Shown one piece after another: positions 10,498-36,800 of a stretch of DNA of 60,000 bases; position 1 is the stretch's first letter, and every line of letters begins with the position of its first letter. A model generated the notes under the pieces. The model worked only from the letters and a program-made list of their open reading frames with translations, made no database searches and had not been told where the DNA came from. Source of the DNA: Membranipora membranacea (taxonomy: Eukaryota; Bryozoa; Gymnolaemata; Cheilostomatida; Membraniporidae); the NCBI GenBank assembly GCA_914767715.1, contig OU612067.1:870001-930000 (forward strand), given 5' to 3'. Position numbers and translations under genes: made by a program.

Positions 10498-12096
10498 TCA
10501 CCAGTATCTCACCATTTCTGCATACTCAGTCATGAGATTAGATCTCGAACTATAGTCGTGGAATATCTGCTTCTAAAAGAAACCACCAAGTTGATCATAC
10601 TAAAATTCCTTAGTGTAAAATAATAGTAAATGGGTAAATGCAAAGATGTGAAAAGCTGCTTTGATTTAACTTACGAATTTGTTCAGAAATCTTTTTGTTG
10701 TGTTCTTCACCCGCTTGTAGGAGGAAACTGATACTCCATTAGTCATTTTAGTATAATCCTTCGTCTTGACTGTGTATGTCTGGAAATCACTGATGTCATT
10801 GTATAGTATCACGTGTCCAAACCCACAAACCGGCAGTGCTGTACGGCCCATGATGATACAACACGCAATGACTTGGGTATTCTGTCCCGTACAAGATTCT
10901 CATAGAGGGTTGATAGTTTTGTGACTGCTACCAATGTGAATTTAAATGCAAAAGGCTGTAGAGTTGTGATGTCAGTAGGATACTCAGATTAAAAAAAACA
11001 TGTCAGGTGCCAGGTTGAAAACCTGGCAAATTCACTCATAGGAATTGAGACCTGTAGTTGATTGGGTGTGATCGAGTTAGTCCTGTCTTATGAACTGAGA
11101 GGATTAATATAACTTTGATAATTATTAAATCGGCCTTTCCCCATTTAGTGCTTTAAATGCCTCCAAGTGAGACTAGGTTTATAAAATTAAGTAATCTTTT
11201 CCCATTTCTTTATTAATGTATGCAAAATTTATAATTGGTTTTCATAATAAGGTGTGTTTGATTTCCTTAATCTAAGAAGTCCAAGATATGAAACTGTGGT
11301 TATGTCTGTTATTCTCTAGTGCTATTCAGTTTTGTTCATCTTACGATTTCTGTTGATAGGGAAAGATGAAAGTACCTGCATTTTTACTTTGATTTTGCAT
11401 GACGGCATTCTGTAACAAACTACACAAGAGAATTGATGTAATGATGATGTGTTGTGTTTTCTCCACTGGCGTGTATAATCACCTGACGACAGATTGATAC
11501 AATACAAGTGACTATCATGATTCGTTAAAGTTTGAAATTTCTGAGCTTCAACTATTTTTTTTCTGCATGCGGCAATCAGAAAATCAAATGATGTAACCTC
11601 CAGTTACATCTGCACCAGGTGTAACCCACAAAGTCTCTGCCCTCCGTCACCCATCTCACAGAGCAGTACAGACCTCCAGGACAATCTTTGTATGAGAAGG
11701 TTGCCACTTACTGAAACCATTGCTTTCATTTGACATGGCTAATCCTCAAGCTTTTTGCCATCAGCATACCAGAAGAATGGGAATGCATGAGCGTGGATCC
11801 AACTTGATTTGATATACACCAAACGGGGGCCTGATGTTTATAGAGCTAACGCAAGGTAACCAAAAAAATTGTGTATTAAAAATATCTTGTAATAATCTTG
11901 CATACCAACACACTAAAGATCATACCAAAACCTGCATACATGCAGGCATTCACACGCATACATAACTGATCAGTATATTTAGGGATACTAACTCACGATG
12001 AGCAATTCTACAATCACCGATGATCTCAAGTCCGTGACTCGTCTTCACCAGAATCACACCAAGGAGTAAAAGTAAAGTTATAGTGGCCATCTTCAT
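10498..12096 (-). CDS. Predicted secreted Cys-rich protein, about 195 aa
   Basis: Five-exon model, all phases consistent: 12096-11997 (ATG), 11706-11608, 11482-11376, 10881-10675 and 10572-10498 (stop TGA). Exon 1 encodes a clear signal peptide (MKMATITLLLLLGVILVK, then TSHG) and a first Cys (GDCR). Exon 2 carries DCPGGLYC and GYTWCR; exon 3 carries FSCVVC and PSC; exon 4 has ACC and VCGFG, then a Lys/Thr-rich stretch; exon 5 ends MVRYW. About a dozen Cys follow the signal peptide, suggesting a disulphide-rich extracellular protein. The GR-D-x-WC part of exon 2 faintly recalls fibronectin type II modules, but the rest does not fit. Weak points: the exon 2 donor (T|GTAACT) and exon 4 acceptor (GGGACAG) are only moderate, and the gene may continue past exon 5 via GTGAGA donors. 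A decayed copy of exon 2 lies at 9.3-9.4 kb. Confidence 0.5.
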
Positions 12097-12845
12097 AATG
12101 AATGATGTACTTCACATGTAATGTATTCACTCAGCTAAATGCACTGTCTCAAGTCTCATGAAGGGATGCCTCACGCAGAAAGCATCAGGAAATGTAATGC
12201 TGGCTCAATTGTCGAAGGCAAATGGAGTGTGTTTACAAGAATTCTTTCTCGGATGTCACAGGCCTTCATGTTCAGAGTTCAAGCTTTATACTGCACATGT
12301 ATCACTTTGATACAAACCTATTTTTAGAATTCGGAATGTAGTTCAACCTAAATTTGATTTGTACAAGAATTTTGGCAACAGCTCCTTTTTTTGTCCTAGT
12401 TGATTTGTCAGAGAGTTTTGGCAACAACTCATACAGGGAAAAAGTAAGCTTGAGGTGTACCTTATTTTAGTTTGCAATCCGACACTTGTATTGAGAATAA
12501 GTCATTGCAACAATATACAATAATAAGTAATGAGAAAATACTAAGCATTTGATCCCTGGCATCAGAGGCTTCCAATGTCTTCACAGACAAAAAATGACAA
12601 TGGGGAAAAATGACAAAAAATACCAGGGCTGTGATAGGATTATGGACATTGTACAACAGTCATGTGCGTTAGAGAAAATAGCAAATCACATCGATCGAAG
12701 TTTGTATATTGATAATTAGGAATATATTATTCCTATGCATATAAGACTGAGTGACAGGGTGGGCAATGTATTTCACCATTTCTGAGAACGTTGACTAAAG
12801 GCCTCTCCGTGTACTCCATCAGGAGCTGAGGCTGATCTTATATTC
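12097..12845. other. Intergenic between secreted-protein gene and PKC 3' end
   Basis: Contains the presumed promoter of the minus-strand secreted-protein gene and the PKC 3' UTR. I see no supported exon, RNA gene or repeat. Confidence 0.45.
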
Positions 12846-25380
<12,535 letters not shown>

Positions 25381-26739
25381 GCTAGCGCTATGTAGATTAA
25401 ACCATCACTGCTCAGCTGAGGCTATTTTTTATGATCCTTCTGCTTGTAGCATAAATCTATAAATGAGTAATAGAAACAATGATCCGTAGCTTGCAGTGTT
25501 TGCACAGCACTTAAATCTGATTGGCTCAATAGAGCCTGAGCGCTTCTTAATTGATGTGCAGAATAATTCTGTAAATAATAGCGCTAAAAGTAGCTACATT
25601 ATTTTTTTTCCCCAATAAGACACTCTGGGGACTAACAGAGAACTGACACTACCGCGCTAAGAATGCGGGTGTTGTGATGCTGTCTCTACTGTAGCATGAC
25701 TGACATTAAAGTCAGTGATTTTCTTTATCAATAAACAATGAGCTTTTTCCCATCAGGGAGAATCGATCCCAGATACCTTTTTTCATTTTTTCTAAGTAAG
25801 GCTGCAAAGTCAATAACAGAGCACACAATATAATGGGAGCATCAAAGCAAAGCACCAACACTTATCTCGGCTGCCCTGTAAGTCCACATTCTCAACAGAT
25901 ATGACAAAATTAAACATTGCATTGTTTTGTTTTTCATGTACGAGGACAGAGGGGACGATTGGTCTCAGCCTAGTCATCAAACGAAGGCAGGAAATATCTT
26001 TTGTGTGTGCAAGAGGGAAAGAATGATTTAAATGAAATAAAAGCGTCAAACACAGTGGTAACTCTTAAAGTAGGAGTTGTCATCTACATACGCAAAGTAA
26101 GACAACTTACAATCATTTCTTTATGGTAGGGCCTACATGATACAATAATTTACATGCTACAATAATTTAGGAAGGCTGGGCCTGAGGCTGATTTTGTAGT
26201 GTCAGTGGAGAGAGGTAGGAATTATGTTCCCCTTTATCAATTTCAGTAAGATTTTGCTGATGGTGAATGTTAAGAACCTTTATTTTCAGGTGTAAATTGT
26301 AAAATGTGATAACCAATAAGGAGGTGAAAAAATAATATAGGTATATGAACAAATGAATAAATCAATAGTGTTAAACGAGAATGGTATCAACAGTCAGCCC
26401 GATTTGTAGAAGAATGGCCAGTGAAGGGGGACGAGCGTTTAGTGAGAAAAACTTTGTCATAATAAAAGTAAGTGAATGATTACGTGTGTATACAGTAAGA
26501 GAGATAGGCTCTGAAAAAAAAACGAGAAAATAACAAAGTGAACGAATATCAACAGAATAAACCAGATTCTCATCATCATTTATGATCTATTGTACGCTGG
26601 GCTGAATATTTAACTCGGCACCATTTCATTATCGAGCTGTTTGATAATGGAACGCCGCAAAATCCCATTTTCCCCTAAAGCCCACAAATAAGTCAGTATT
26701 AAGTGTGCCATACTTCCCCATCCCGTCATAGGAGACTTC
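25381..26739. other. Intergenic between PKC start and PLAC8 3' end
   Basis: Presumed PKC promoter and PLAC8 3' UTR. Short frames on both strands lack splice context or recognisable sequence. No TATA box stands out. Confidence 0.45.
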
Positions 26740-28100
26740 TTACAGACCGATTCTATCCAGTTCACGGTCCATCTGGCATACAGCACAGAATGTACAGTAT
26801 GTCATCTCACAACAGTCACAGCATATCGATCCCTAAAACATCATCAAAAATAGAATAAGTTAGATATGAATTTTCAGCGTGACATTGATGTAGTGGCTTG
26901 ATAACTTATTTAGCTAACAAGTGTGAGTATGCAACTCCTTAATTTACCAGACTTGTCATGCTCAAAGAATCATAACAAATGTTATTTATTGATATGGGGA
27001 AAAATACATATTATACATATTCACATATACCCAGTTTGATTAGAAGGATTATACTGAATTATTACATAGTGTAGTTTTACTTATATGGACACACTTAAAG
27101 TAATAGCGCCTGTCCGTCATGACTTTAGTATGGATAGGACGGACATTAATTAGGATTTTTCCAAATGACTGAATTGTACATTTTACTTTTGAAAATTGGA
27201 AGTTATGACACGTTAAAAAGTATTATGTTTTTGTGGTGATAAAGCACACCTACCCTGATACCAAATAGAGTGCGGAGTTTAGTTCTGAGAGCCATCATTC
27301 CTCCAGGCATAAAAGGTACACAGCAGTTCTCACTTAGTCTAGAGGCTTGCTTACACACTACACAGGGCAGGCAGAACAGGACACAAAAACCTGTCAGGGA
27401 ACATAAATCCAATATTAGACATATTCAATGCCTACACAATATCATCGATAAAATTCAACAGCAAAATAGATCTTTGTCTATGATATAGTTTAGGTAATGA
27501 GAGGCTGTGACATCATGCAAAGTATGTCTACATATATATTTGATCAATTTCAAGACCAGAAACCAACTCTTTGTGTACGTCATCGTAATAATTATCGAGT
27601 GAAATGCAGTGAATTGTTAGATCAAACTTACACACTCCACAGTCGTTACAGCAGCCGAGGAGACCAGTAGACCATTTCTTGATATTCTGGGGCATTGTCT
27701 TCCCATCAGGCATCACCATTATGTTGTTATTAGTGGTACTCTGAGGCTGAACTACAGTAGTCTGAGGAGTGACCGCTAGTGGCTGTGCTGTTATTGGTTG
27801 GGGCTGTGGTAGAGTATTGTGTGCGTAGCCCTGGTTAGAGTACTGATACTGGTGAGGAGGCTGGATGTAATGTGGATGTTGGTGACTGTAGTCAGGCAGC
27901 TGATAGCCGACCGTCTCCTTCTTATCATACCTCTCATTGATTCTCTGACGCTCTTCTCGATGACGCTCTACTTGATGGGATTCCCGATGCGGTTCTTGAT
28001 GCTGCTCGTGGTTTTCTCGAACATCCTGATGATGAAGCTGTTCTTTATCATGTTTCCTGCTACTACTTCTGTGTCTTCGATGGTCTTTGTCTTTTCCCAT
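26740..28100 (-). CDS. PLAC8-family protein with long N-terminus
   Basis: Three exons: 28100-27632 (ATG), 27390-27254, 26832-26740 (stop TAA); 232 residues, phases 1 and 0. The C-terminal ~90 residues are a PLAC8/cornifelin domain: WSTGLLGCCNDCGVC, FCLPCVVC, ENCCVPF, then RTKLRTLFGIRGSICCDCC, TYCTFCAVCQMDREL. Family members are Cys-rich membrane-associated proteins (PLAC8, cornifelin; cell-number regulators and Cd-resistance proteins in plants). The N-terminal ~140 residues are unusual: about 60 residues of charged His/Arg/Glu sequence (HRRHRSSSRKHDKEQ), then a Tyr/Gln/Pro-rich stretch (YQLPDYSHQHPHYIQPPHQ). PLAC8 proteins are often little more than the domain, so this extension is notable; Pro/Gln-rich leaders do occur in the family. 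Confidence 0.93.
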
Positions 28101-28983
28101 TGTGGCCTCTTATCATAAGTATACACTGTAAGACAATCATAATATATCAAGATTAAACGATTCTACAACATTCACTTATTTGTACCTAGCTATGTCTGAC
28201 TTGTAGTTATAGGGAGGGTTTTTACCTCCCGACTACTGTTCAGTTGACATCTGTTAAAAGATTGCAAATGCTTCCTTTGGACATCCATATGAAAAAAGTC
28301 TGCTCACAATTTTGCTATATTATATCATCTGGAAAGACACGCAAGTTCTGACAATGAATAAAACTTACATGTGGTTACAGTAATTAGCTGTGACACACAA
28401 CCCTCGATATATGTAGGATCCTCTCTGTACAAGGACCAAAGTCAGACTGCTTACAGATAAAGCAGGGGTATCAAACCAATTATCCTCGACAACAAAACAA
28501 ATACAGTGCTTGCATTATCAATGGGATAGCCTAGAGATTTGAAGTTATTGCTATAAGCGTGCCTATCTTTTGCACAAAAATATAATTAGATTGCTTTTTG
28601 GGTAGGTTTGTTGACTATGTTGTCAGTGTAGGAATTGCTGCTTGCATTTATTTTGTCATGAAGTTTTAATAAACCAGAGGAACTTACAGACCAGATATAT
28701 TTGACTTACTCATATTTCTTTGAGGCCTGACATTATGGCACCGATGACTGCCAGGCACCAATATAGGACATCCTCAACATTTGATAATATCAGGAAACGT
28801 TGAAAAAAATATATCAGCAAAATCCAGCAAAAAAGTTTCAACATTGATTAGAAAAATGGCTTTGGAACTTGACTTTGAAACAGGACGTTGAAATTGAAGA
28901 AAATGGACAATATGATAGCACCGCCATAGCACTCCTAAAAGTAAAAAGTCAGTACAAAATGAAACATCATGAAGGTTATGACT
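28101..28983. other. Intergenic, PLAC8 promoter side
   Basis: Separates two same-strand genes. No exon-like frame, repeat or RNA gene recognised. Confidence 0.45.
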
Positions 28984-31900
28984 TCAGAGTTCGATTTTGA
29001 TGTGCTTCTCTTCGATAATAAACATATTATCGATGAGGTGATCGTTGCCCATGTAAAAATGAGCCACAAGATTAGCCACATTATTACCTCCTATGGCGCT
29101 CATCTCCATGGCAGATGCTGCTGACTCAATGGCATTCACATAATACAAGTTAGGTGCAAACACGAACGGTACTAACTCAGCGTTAGGCATGTACTCAGGA
29201 TAGGCTAACCAATCAACCAGCTCTGTGGTTTTCCTAGTCTTGAAAAGCAAATCTAATTGTACTTGGGATAGTGGACTGTTTGCGAACACTTTGTACACTC
29301 GCTGGTTCATTTTCTTAGGCCTGTTAACAGGAAATATCTCTCCTAAACTATTGAAAAAACTGTCCTTGTCAAGAGGAAATATATCACCAGGCATGGCGTT
29401 GTGACTTTCGAACCCAAAGTGTGTGTAGTTTGGTTCTCCTTCTACCACATAAGCCAGGGTTCTGTGGTACTCGCGGCTGTGCTCTGTGAAGTCTGAGTTG
29501 AAGCCTGAGAACTCTATAAAAGGTTGCCCTTTAATCAGGGGGTGGGCAAGAACCACCACATCATAATCTGTCGTCTCTCCTTCCTGGGTCTGCACGCTAA
29601 ACAAAGGATGTTTGTTATCCTTCGTTATATTTGAGACCTACAGAAGAAAATTTGTATGTTTATTTCAGATTTCAGATTTATTTATAATCCACTGTTGAAA
29701 TGCCCTGAGGTATTAAATAAAACAGTTGGCGAGCTCCGGTTAAAAATAAAATTGGATATCATAAAAATTTTGTAGCACCATCAAGGCAAAAGGATTTTCT
29801 GCGTTTTGCAGTATTCGCCTTGACTAAAAGATTGATGATTATCAGAAGAAATATTTCTCACATCTGATAAGTTGTATTCCTTCTAATATAGAGAGGACAA
29901 CTATGGTTCTGAATAAATGTTAACTGACAGAGAATCATCATATTAACTCATATCTACAAATAAAACATTGTAACAGATTCCTTTGATCTTGTCAGTAAAC
30001 ACAAGCAGACACCCTATATACTCTTTCACCAGCAATGACCATTACTACTGTGCAAGAAAGGTTTACTGACTAGTTGCCGTGTAATCTACTTTTTACCTTT
30101 ATGACAGTGCTTTTTTTTAGATTAGCCTGTGAATCTTTCAGTAAGCCTTCCGGGACGAGGCGATTCCCACCCTTCACAGACCACAAATAACCACCTCCAC
30201 CAGCACCAGCTAAACTAACAGCACCTGAACATACATGAGAAAGAGAAAATGTAGAAAGTAAGAAAAGATACTAGAACAGATAATAGAGAGGGTACAAAAT
30301 CTCATATTTCTCTTTCTGGTACGTGGAGCTGATGTCACATATAAGCATCACGTTTTTGGTCACTTCTGACACTTATCTGATCCAGAGTTACGAGCTCTCG
30401 ACAATAGGAAAAGCAATCTCTTACAATGATTTATAATATACTGGGAAGCAAAGAAGTTGCTGTACCATATTGAATGTGAAACAAGATGGTTTCCTGGGAA
30501 CGAGAAGTTTTCATATCTGATATCATTTCACGTTCCTTTCGCAACCACTCTATTAGAGATCAGGTCATGTGATAGAGACATTATATGGTCCAACACTACA
30601 ACTGATAACATACCTACTAAACCGCTGAGGTTATCGAGTGTTTGGCCATAGTTGTTTCTCCCTGCAGTCAGTGCTATCTCCTCAATGAGCTGTTCGGAGA
30701 GGCCCCACTTAATACATTGATCTCTAAATGATAGAGTTGTGGCGTTCATGATATCATCAGACATACTTAACATGAGATTGGGCACTGTGGTGAATGATTG
30801 GTGGTCCTTCTGCCATCCATATATCCTGCAATATAGATGGGTGAATTATCAACTGAGGGGAAATAGCACTTACCCAGTTTTACTCTGTCTTTTCAAAATC
30901 TCACAGAGCAGACCTTTCTTCACTGTAGAGCTGTACAAAAATGGAATACTGAGTTTTTGAAAATGATATGCGTCTACTTAGACAAGGTTCTGGTCCAATC
31001 ACTGCGTTTCCATGGGCCAATCTGGGCCAAGCTTATTTGTACTTCGATAGGCTGAGCTCTTAGTAATCAATACCAACTGGAGCAGGCTTGGTCATTAGCC
31101 TGATAGGCCCAGCAGTAAGATGGATGGACTTGTGATCGGAAGACCCAAACTCGAATTAAAGTCCCACCCCTCGTAGACTTTGTTTTACAGTTTAAGCTTG
31201 ACAATGCTCCAGCTGAAAAAGCCCATGGAAACAAAGTGAATATACACATTCTATGATGTACGCTGATATTGATATCTGCTTGGATAGGCAATCTCCTTCA
31301 CGCCACTAACGTCACTGAAAAAGACCAACCCGACCCAAAAACCAAGGCTTGTACTTATTGACTGTGGATATGAGCAAAACATTTACGTCAAAATGTCAAG
31401 GCGCATCTTGAAAATATTGAGAGTAGGGAGTCAATCTATTCATAATATATATATTTGTGATCTGAGACAAGAAGCAGTTTATGGGCGAAGCTCACTCATC
31501 TGAGCAACGTTTACAGTTAGGATGGTTGTGGTTTAGCTTCCTGTTGACAATGGATCAACAAGAGGACATATGAATTTTTTCTTCAAAAAACGCTTCCAAT
31601 AACCATGCAATGTAAGATTTCATCTACCTGTTTTCCCCTCCATCCACATACCTGCCAAAATCAGTGAGGAAGCTGCTAGTATGACTTTCCATTCTAAATA
31701 AGCTCATGCCGTAACGCCACAACAACTGTAGGGAAGAGACCATGGAGTTCACAGCTGACTCAAAAGTTATCTCCTTTTTCTCCCAGAAGGCAAAGTTATC
31801 TCCCCCACCTGAATTCTGTGGCAGACCTGAAACAGTAAAAAACAGTTGTATCATAGAGAAACAATAGCAGTATCCCCATCAGCTTGTATTACCAGATGTC

Positions 31901-33533
31901 ATAGACACTCATTCATAGGCCCACACTAAGGGATGGGAAAAATTAAGGAATTAAGCATTCTGGTCGGGAGCTTTTGGTTTCAAGGGTGATATGATTTAAG
32001 TATACAAAGGCTTATATATCTAGATACAATCCTAGATACAATCCTATCTGTTATTTCTAACATTGCACTCTCTATTTTCAGCCATCATATGGAAACTTGG
32101 CAAAAGCTATTAATTAGTGGATATATTAAGTGGAAATTTTTAATAAGTTAAAACTATAAAAACACAATGAAATTTTTCTTCCTGCAGGGCAGAACCAGGC
32201 TTACAACGATGAAAATCTGCAGCAATACCTTACCGTTGTGGTTTTGCAAAGAAAGTTTCACAAAAGTCACATTGTAATAATATGGCCAGTAAAGTCATTT
32301 GACCACTCACCAACACGTAAGATAATCATAAAGCACACCATTTTACAATTCAGCTCAGAGAATATAATTTATGACTTACCAAGCATTTTAGCATAGTTGA
32401 CCATGTGCTGATTGGATGAGTGTACGATGCTACCACCGACTTCATAGAAATAATCATTGATGGTGATAGTTCTCATTCTCCCTCCAATCTTTCCCGGTTC
32501 ATAGACATCTAGGTTCGTTAGACGTCCTCCAAACAGCTGCTGCAGTTTGTAGGCTGCTGTGGTGCCACCTATTCCTCCTCCAATTATTGCTAAAATTTAT
32601 AGGGAAATGTTGATGGTGGTCAGGCATAGGCTAACTCATAGCTGATAAATTTGTTACATAATAGTTAATCAATCTCGGTCAAGTTATTTTTCAAGTAGAC
32701 ACACAGACATATTATAGGCAACTGAGATGTATCTGCAAGTTTCTTAAGCCAACGAAGCATCATTTAGGGTAAGTTGAGTGTTCTTGCACATTATGCATAA
32801 GTGATAACATCATCTAAATTATTTTGACAGTGACATCATTACTCAAACGAAAATATTTACCAAAACTTGCATTCAATAGTCATTATCAGCCATCAAGGAG
32901 CTCTGATTAGGCACAGACAACAGTCTACTTTGCAAATATGTTTGACAAGAGGCCTTTACCTGCAAGTAGACAGGACTGGTGATTTCCTTCTTTTAAAAGA
33001 GGTACAGAACAGGCAATGAGCCTGCTCCGAGTTAATGTAGGACTGCTACCCTTTAGATTAATTTTTTCTCAAATCAAGGAGAGGCATGGTCTCTTTGATC
33101 AAACAATGCTGGGGTTGTTGATTATGGACACATATCTAGCATATCAAAACCCTTCACTTCTCACGATCCTGCTGCTGCCTTGGATTGGTTCGACACAATT
33201 AAGTCAGAGTCTAAGCTCAAATCCAGTAGCAGAGTGTGTTTATTTTGACCATGTCAAAAACTATCCACCCCAACATTATTTGTAAGTTATATGGGTATAC
33301 ATATATGTTTGATTTGTAACCAAGGAATGGATGAGTTGATGTAAGCACTAACTAAGCAAGGAGTTCTTCAAACTCCTTGATGTAAGTAAGCCAATTAGGC
33401 ATAGTGTTCAGCATGCTACAAAATACTCACCAATTCTAGGCAGTTCAGATTCATCTAAAAATGTTGGTTGTGGACTCACTGCAAATATACAAAATGAAGT
33501 TACAAAGCACACACACAGCAACATGCTTCCCAT
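28984..33533 (-). CDS. PCYOX1: Prenylcysteine oxidase
   Basis: FAD-dependent thioether oxidase that cleaves prenylcysteines released by lysosomal breakdown of prenylated proteins. Six exons: 33533-33431, 32589-32380, 31826-31652, 30825-30614, 30224-30097, 29637-28984 (stop TAG-side end at 28984); 493 residues, near the length of the human enzyme. Residues 1-18 form a signal peptide (MGSMLLCVCFVTSFCIFA). Exon 2 has the Rossmann motif IIGGGIGGTTAAYKL and VYEPGKIGGRM. Exon 4 has GRNNYGQ; exon 5 GAVSLAGAGGGGYLWSVKGG. The last exon is the prenylcysteine lyase domain, ending in APNLYYVNAIESAASAMEMS, a hallmark of the family. The start codon lies 271 bp from that of SRP72 on the other strand. Confidence 0.95.
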
Positions 33534-33804
33534 GTTTTGAACTTTTTTACCAATTCACACTGCAAAATATTTTCTTGTGATCATATAAACCAATTACCTA
33601 AATACATACATAGTTTAATTGTCGGACTAGCTCACATATGCCCATCAGTTGTTATGAAAAACGGTTATTAGCTATTTCTGATGAGTACAGTAAGTGCTTT
33701 TATTCGTAGTTTGAGATCCTCACAGAGGACTATAAGACGGGCTCACGGCATAATTCACGGGAAACTATCATATGTGATCACAGTCTGATATAAATTTTGG
33801 TGAC
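33534..33804. promoter_or_regulatory. Shared divergent promoter region
   Basis: The 271 bp between the prenylcysteine oxidase and SRP72 start codons must hold both 5' UTRs and both core promoters unless unseen upstream exons exist. It is AT-rich; a weak TATA-like CTATAAG sits near 33731 in the SRP72 direction. No CpG-island character. Confidence 0.6.
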
Positions 33805-36800
33805 ATGGCAAAGAATAATAAGGAACCTGTGAGCATTTCTGCCCTGTATGTAGATCTGCAGAGGTTAGGAGAGGCTCAGAACTATGACAAGGCATTGAAA
33901 ACGGCTGAGCAGAGTAAGTTGACTGCCTAAAACACACATTAATGCAGGATAAATAATATCAAATTATTTTTCTCATTTCTCAGTTTTTCTCCTTGATGTT
34001 TATTCTATCAGTATCAATAAGTAACTGTTACCCCTTGATTCTATCATCTTATCTAGTATAAAACCGGGATTAGAATATCATGAATCTAAATCATTAGATC
34101 ACCAATGACCAAAAAGTAATGTAATATGTTGGGAGGAGGAATAAAAGCTCATCCATATTTATTACGTATGTTATTATTACTCTACTCTACTGGTTTTGGC
34201 CAATCCCGACCCCAACCAAACAGCACAAATATTGTCACCATGTGATTAAATTAGCTGATATTCACAAACTTCAGCATTTTAAATTCACATTCTACTCCAG
34301 CACAATGATGCTGCCATGCATTTATGTGAACAAATTACCTCCACTGCATAAAGATGCTAAATATAATAGAATACCTCTCAGTGTGCATAGTGACCGCTTG
34401 CTAGAGTACAGGACTCTATAAATTCTGCCATAACGCACATACTTTAGCATGATGCCTATCTCTTCACTGGAAGAACTAGTACTTTATTGTAACAGTTTGT
34501 GTTGAAATAGAGACTTAGTTTTGGAGGTTAGATAAGTGGTTTGTCCCAAGACCACTCCTACAGTTCTAAGTCGAGAAACTCATGCTATTCGGAGGTGAGG
34601 CATCACGCAAGACTAGTTTTGTTTGTTCAGTGACAGTATGTCACATGACATCCTGCACACAATGACAACGTGCCCTTGTGATATCGCAGCGTTGTCTTGT
34701 GTCAAACAATAGCAACTCATTGTTTTATTGACAATCACATGTGTCAAACAAAGTAGACAATCGGCAGCTTACGATTTGGAGTTATTCCCCCTGGATAAGA
34801 CACATGATGATAATCTCACCAATGATTAGCTTATAAATAAGTTATATTTGACATTGCTAGGCCTTCATGAAATTTACTGACCGGAACCAGAACTCCTCTG
34901 ACGATGGCCAACATCAACAATAGAAGGTTACTTTTAGATGCGTGGGTCTTTAGTATACAGTTAATTTTGACGCTCTGCTGTTTGAGAGGTGGGGATGGAG
35001 GGATGATTTTTTTCAGTGAAGCAAACCTTACCTTGTCTCATCTCCCCTCATATGCATGTTCTCATATCATGGCTTCCCTTTTTTTTACAGTATTGGCCAA
35101 TGCTCCGGGAGAAGTCGAGGCCTTTCAATACAAAATTGTTTGTCTGATTCAGATGAATGATTTTCAAAATGCGCTGGCTCACCTTGATAAGAACAAAGAA
35201 CATGGAGGGTAAGAATGGTGTTGTGATCAGTGTGCAAAAATGTATTCGCCGATAATATAAAATTATCGTTCGTTCTTGAAAATGGTAAGTGTGTTTGGCC
35301 TTTCCACAAAGGATTCATTTTCTCTAAATTCATGACATTGTTGAAATGTTGGAGATCTTAGTTTGCGAATGTAGTCAGCGGAGATAATGACGATAAACTT
35401 ATGAATTTACAGTCACAATACATCGTTTGTATACCTTTTATTGTTACAGTATGCTGTTTTTTGAGAAAGCATATTGTGAGTATCGTCTGAATAAGAATGA
35501 AGAGGCGCTGGAGACTCTGAAGGGTGTCCAGAAACTGGATCTGAGATCAAAGGAGCTCAAAGCCCAACTGGTTAGCATCTGTTTTAAAACAATTTTTTTC
35601 CAGCTTGGCTTGCTCTATATATCAACCATTACCATCCCATAAAACCTTACTTTGTAGAATGTAGATTGTGATTTGAAGATTGGTTTGACTCTCCAAAGAT
35701 ATGCATTCAACAGTTGAGCTCAGACTAGACTTAGTATATCAGAGATAGTTCTTGTGTTTTGTAGTGACATATCACAAAGCCTGATTGTTAGTAGTTAGAT
35801 GGCAGTACATTTTTCTTGGGCTGAAATCACAAATTCCACCATTATTTACTCTTTGTAGTCTCATTTGCTGTGAATATCGATTAAAAGATATTTATCCGTG
35901 ACAATAAGCTGTTATAATTTATTATGATTCATTATTATTATGAATTTATAAGTCAGACTTGAACTGACTGCTTCCGTCTGTCTGTTTGTTGTAGCTGTAT
36001 CGTTGTGAGGATTATGAAGGATCTATGCAGCTATATAAGGATGTAGTTAAGAACTCTGAGGATGATTATGATGATGAGAGACAGACGAATGTATCAGCTG
36101 TCACAGCCGCTCTCAGTCTCAACAATCCCAACTCTGATATGGTAATATATACTGATAAGACAATAGCTCATCAGTTCGATATTGGCACATACCCTTTAAC
36201 CTGTATAATAGAATAATTCAGCGCTAAATAATCTACTAACTGTCGACTTAGGCAATTATACATACAAATACCATATCACCTGGAATAATCTGAGAGACAG
36301 CATGTTTGAGCCAAAGTATCATTTGAAATGATAATATATCCAAACCCTTAGCACACCGCTGATTTATTCTGTAGGCTGCACCAGAGGCTGATGATGAAAG
36401 CTATGATAGAAGTTTTAATGCTGCCTGTTCTCTGATTGGACAATCAGATTATACTGCAGCTGAGACTCATCTAAAGAGAGCTGAAGGTATGATCTGTTTA
36501 TCATTATTGTTTGTATGTGTGCAATTATTATCCACATCCGCTCATTATGTTCGGTTTTGCGCTGTGAATTGTTTCCAGACAGTCCTTTTCTCCCCAACCA
36601 TTTGCGGATCTCATTGGCAGCGCTTTGAAATCATTGAACTCGTATTTGCTGCACATGTCCTGGATTATTAACAGTAGGATTAGCTTGTCATTTCCTACAG
36701 GCTTGAAATTTTGGAAGTTCATAGCTCCCTAATGTACCCCATTGCTTCACAATAAATTCCACTTCATCTAGCTTAAATTGGTGCTAACTATCATTTACTC

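Noticed and set aside
27819-28118. 99-codon plus-strand frame
   Set aside because: Shadow of the PLAC8 N-terminal exon, created by its low-complexity sequence.
30995-31245. Weak inverted repeat around TTTCCATGGGC with a tRNA-like interior
   Set aside because: Arms are short and interrupted, and no clear A/B boxes or target duplication; perhaps an old element, but not supportable.
33016-33285. 89-codon plus-strand frame in the first prenylcysteine oxidase intron
   Set aside because: No splice sites, conserved motif or composition supports it.
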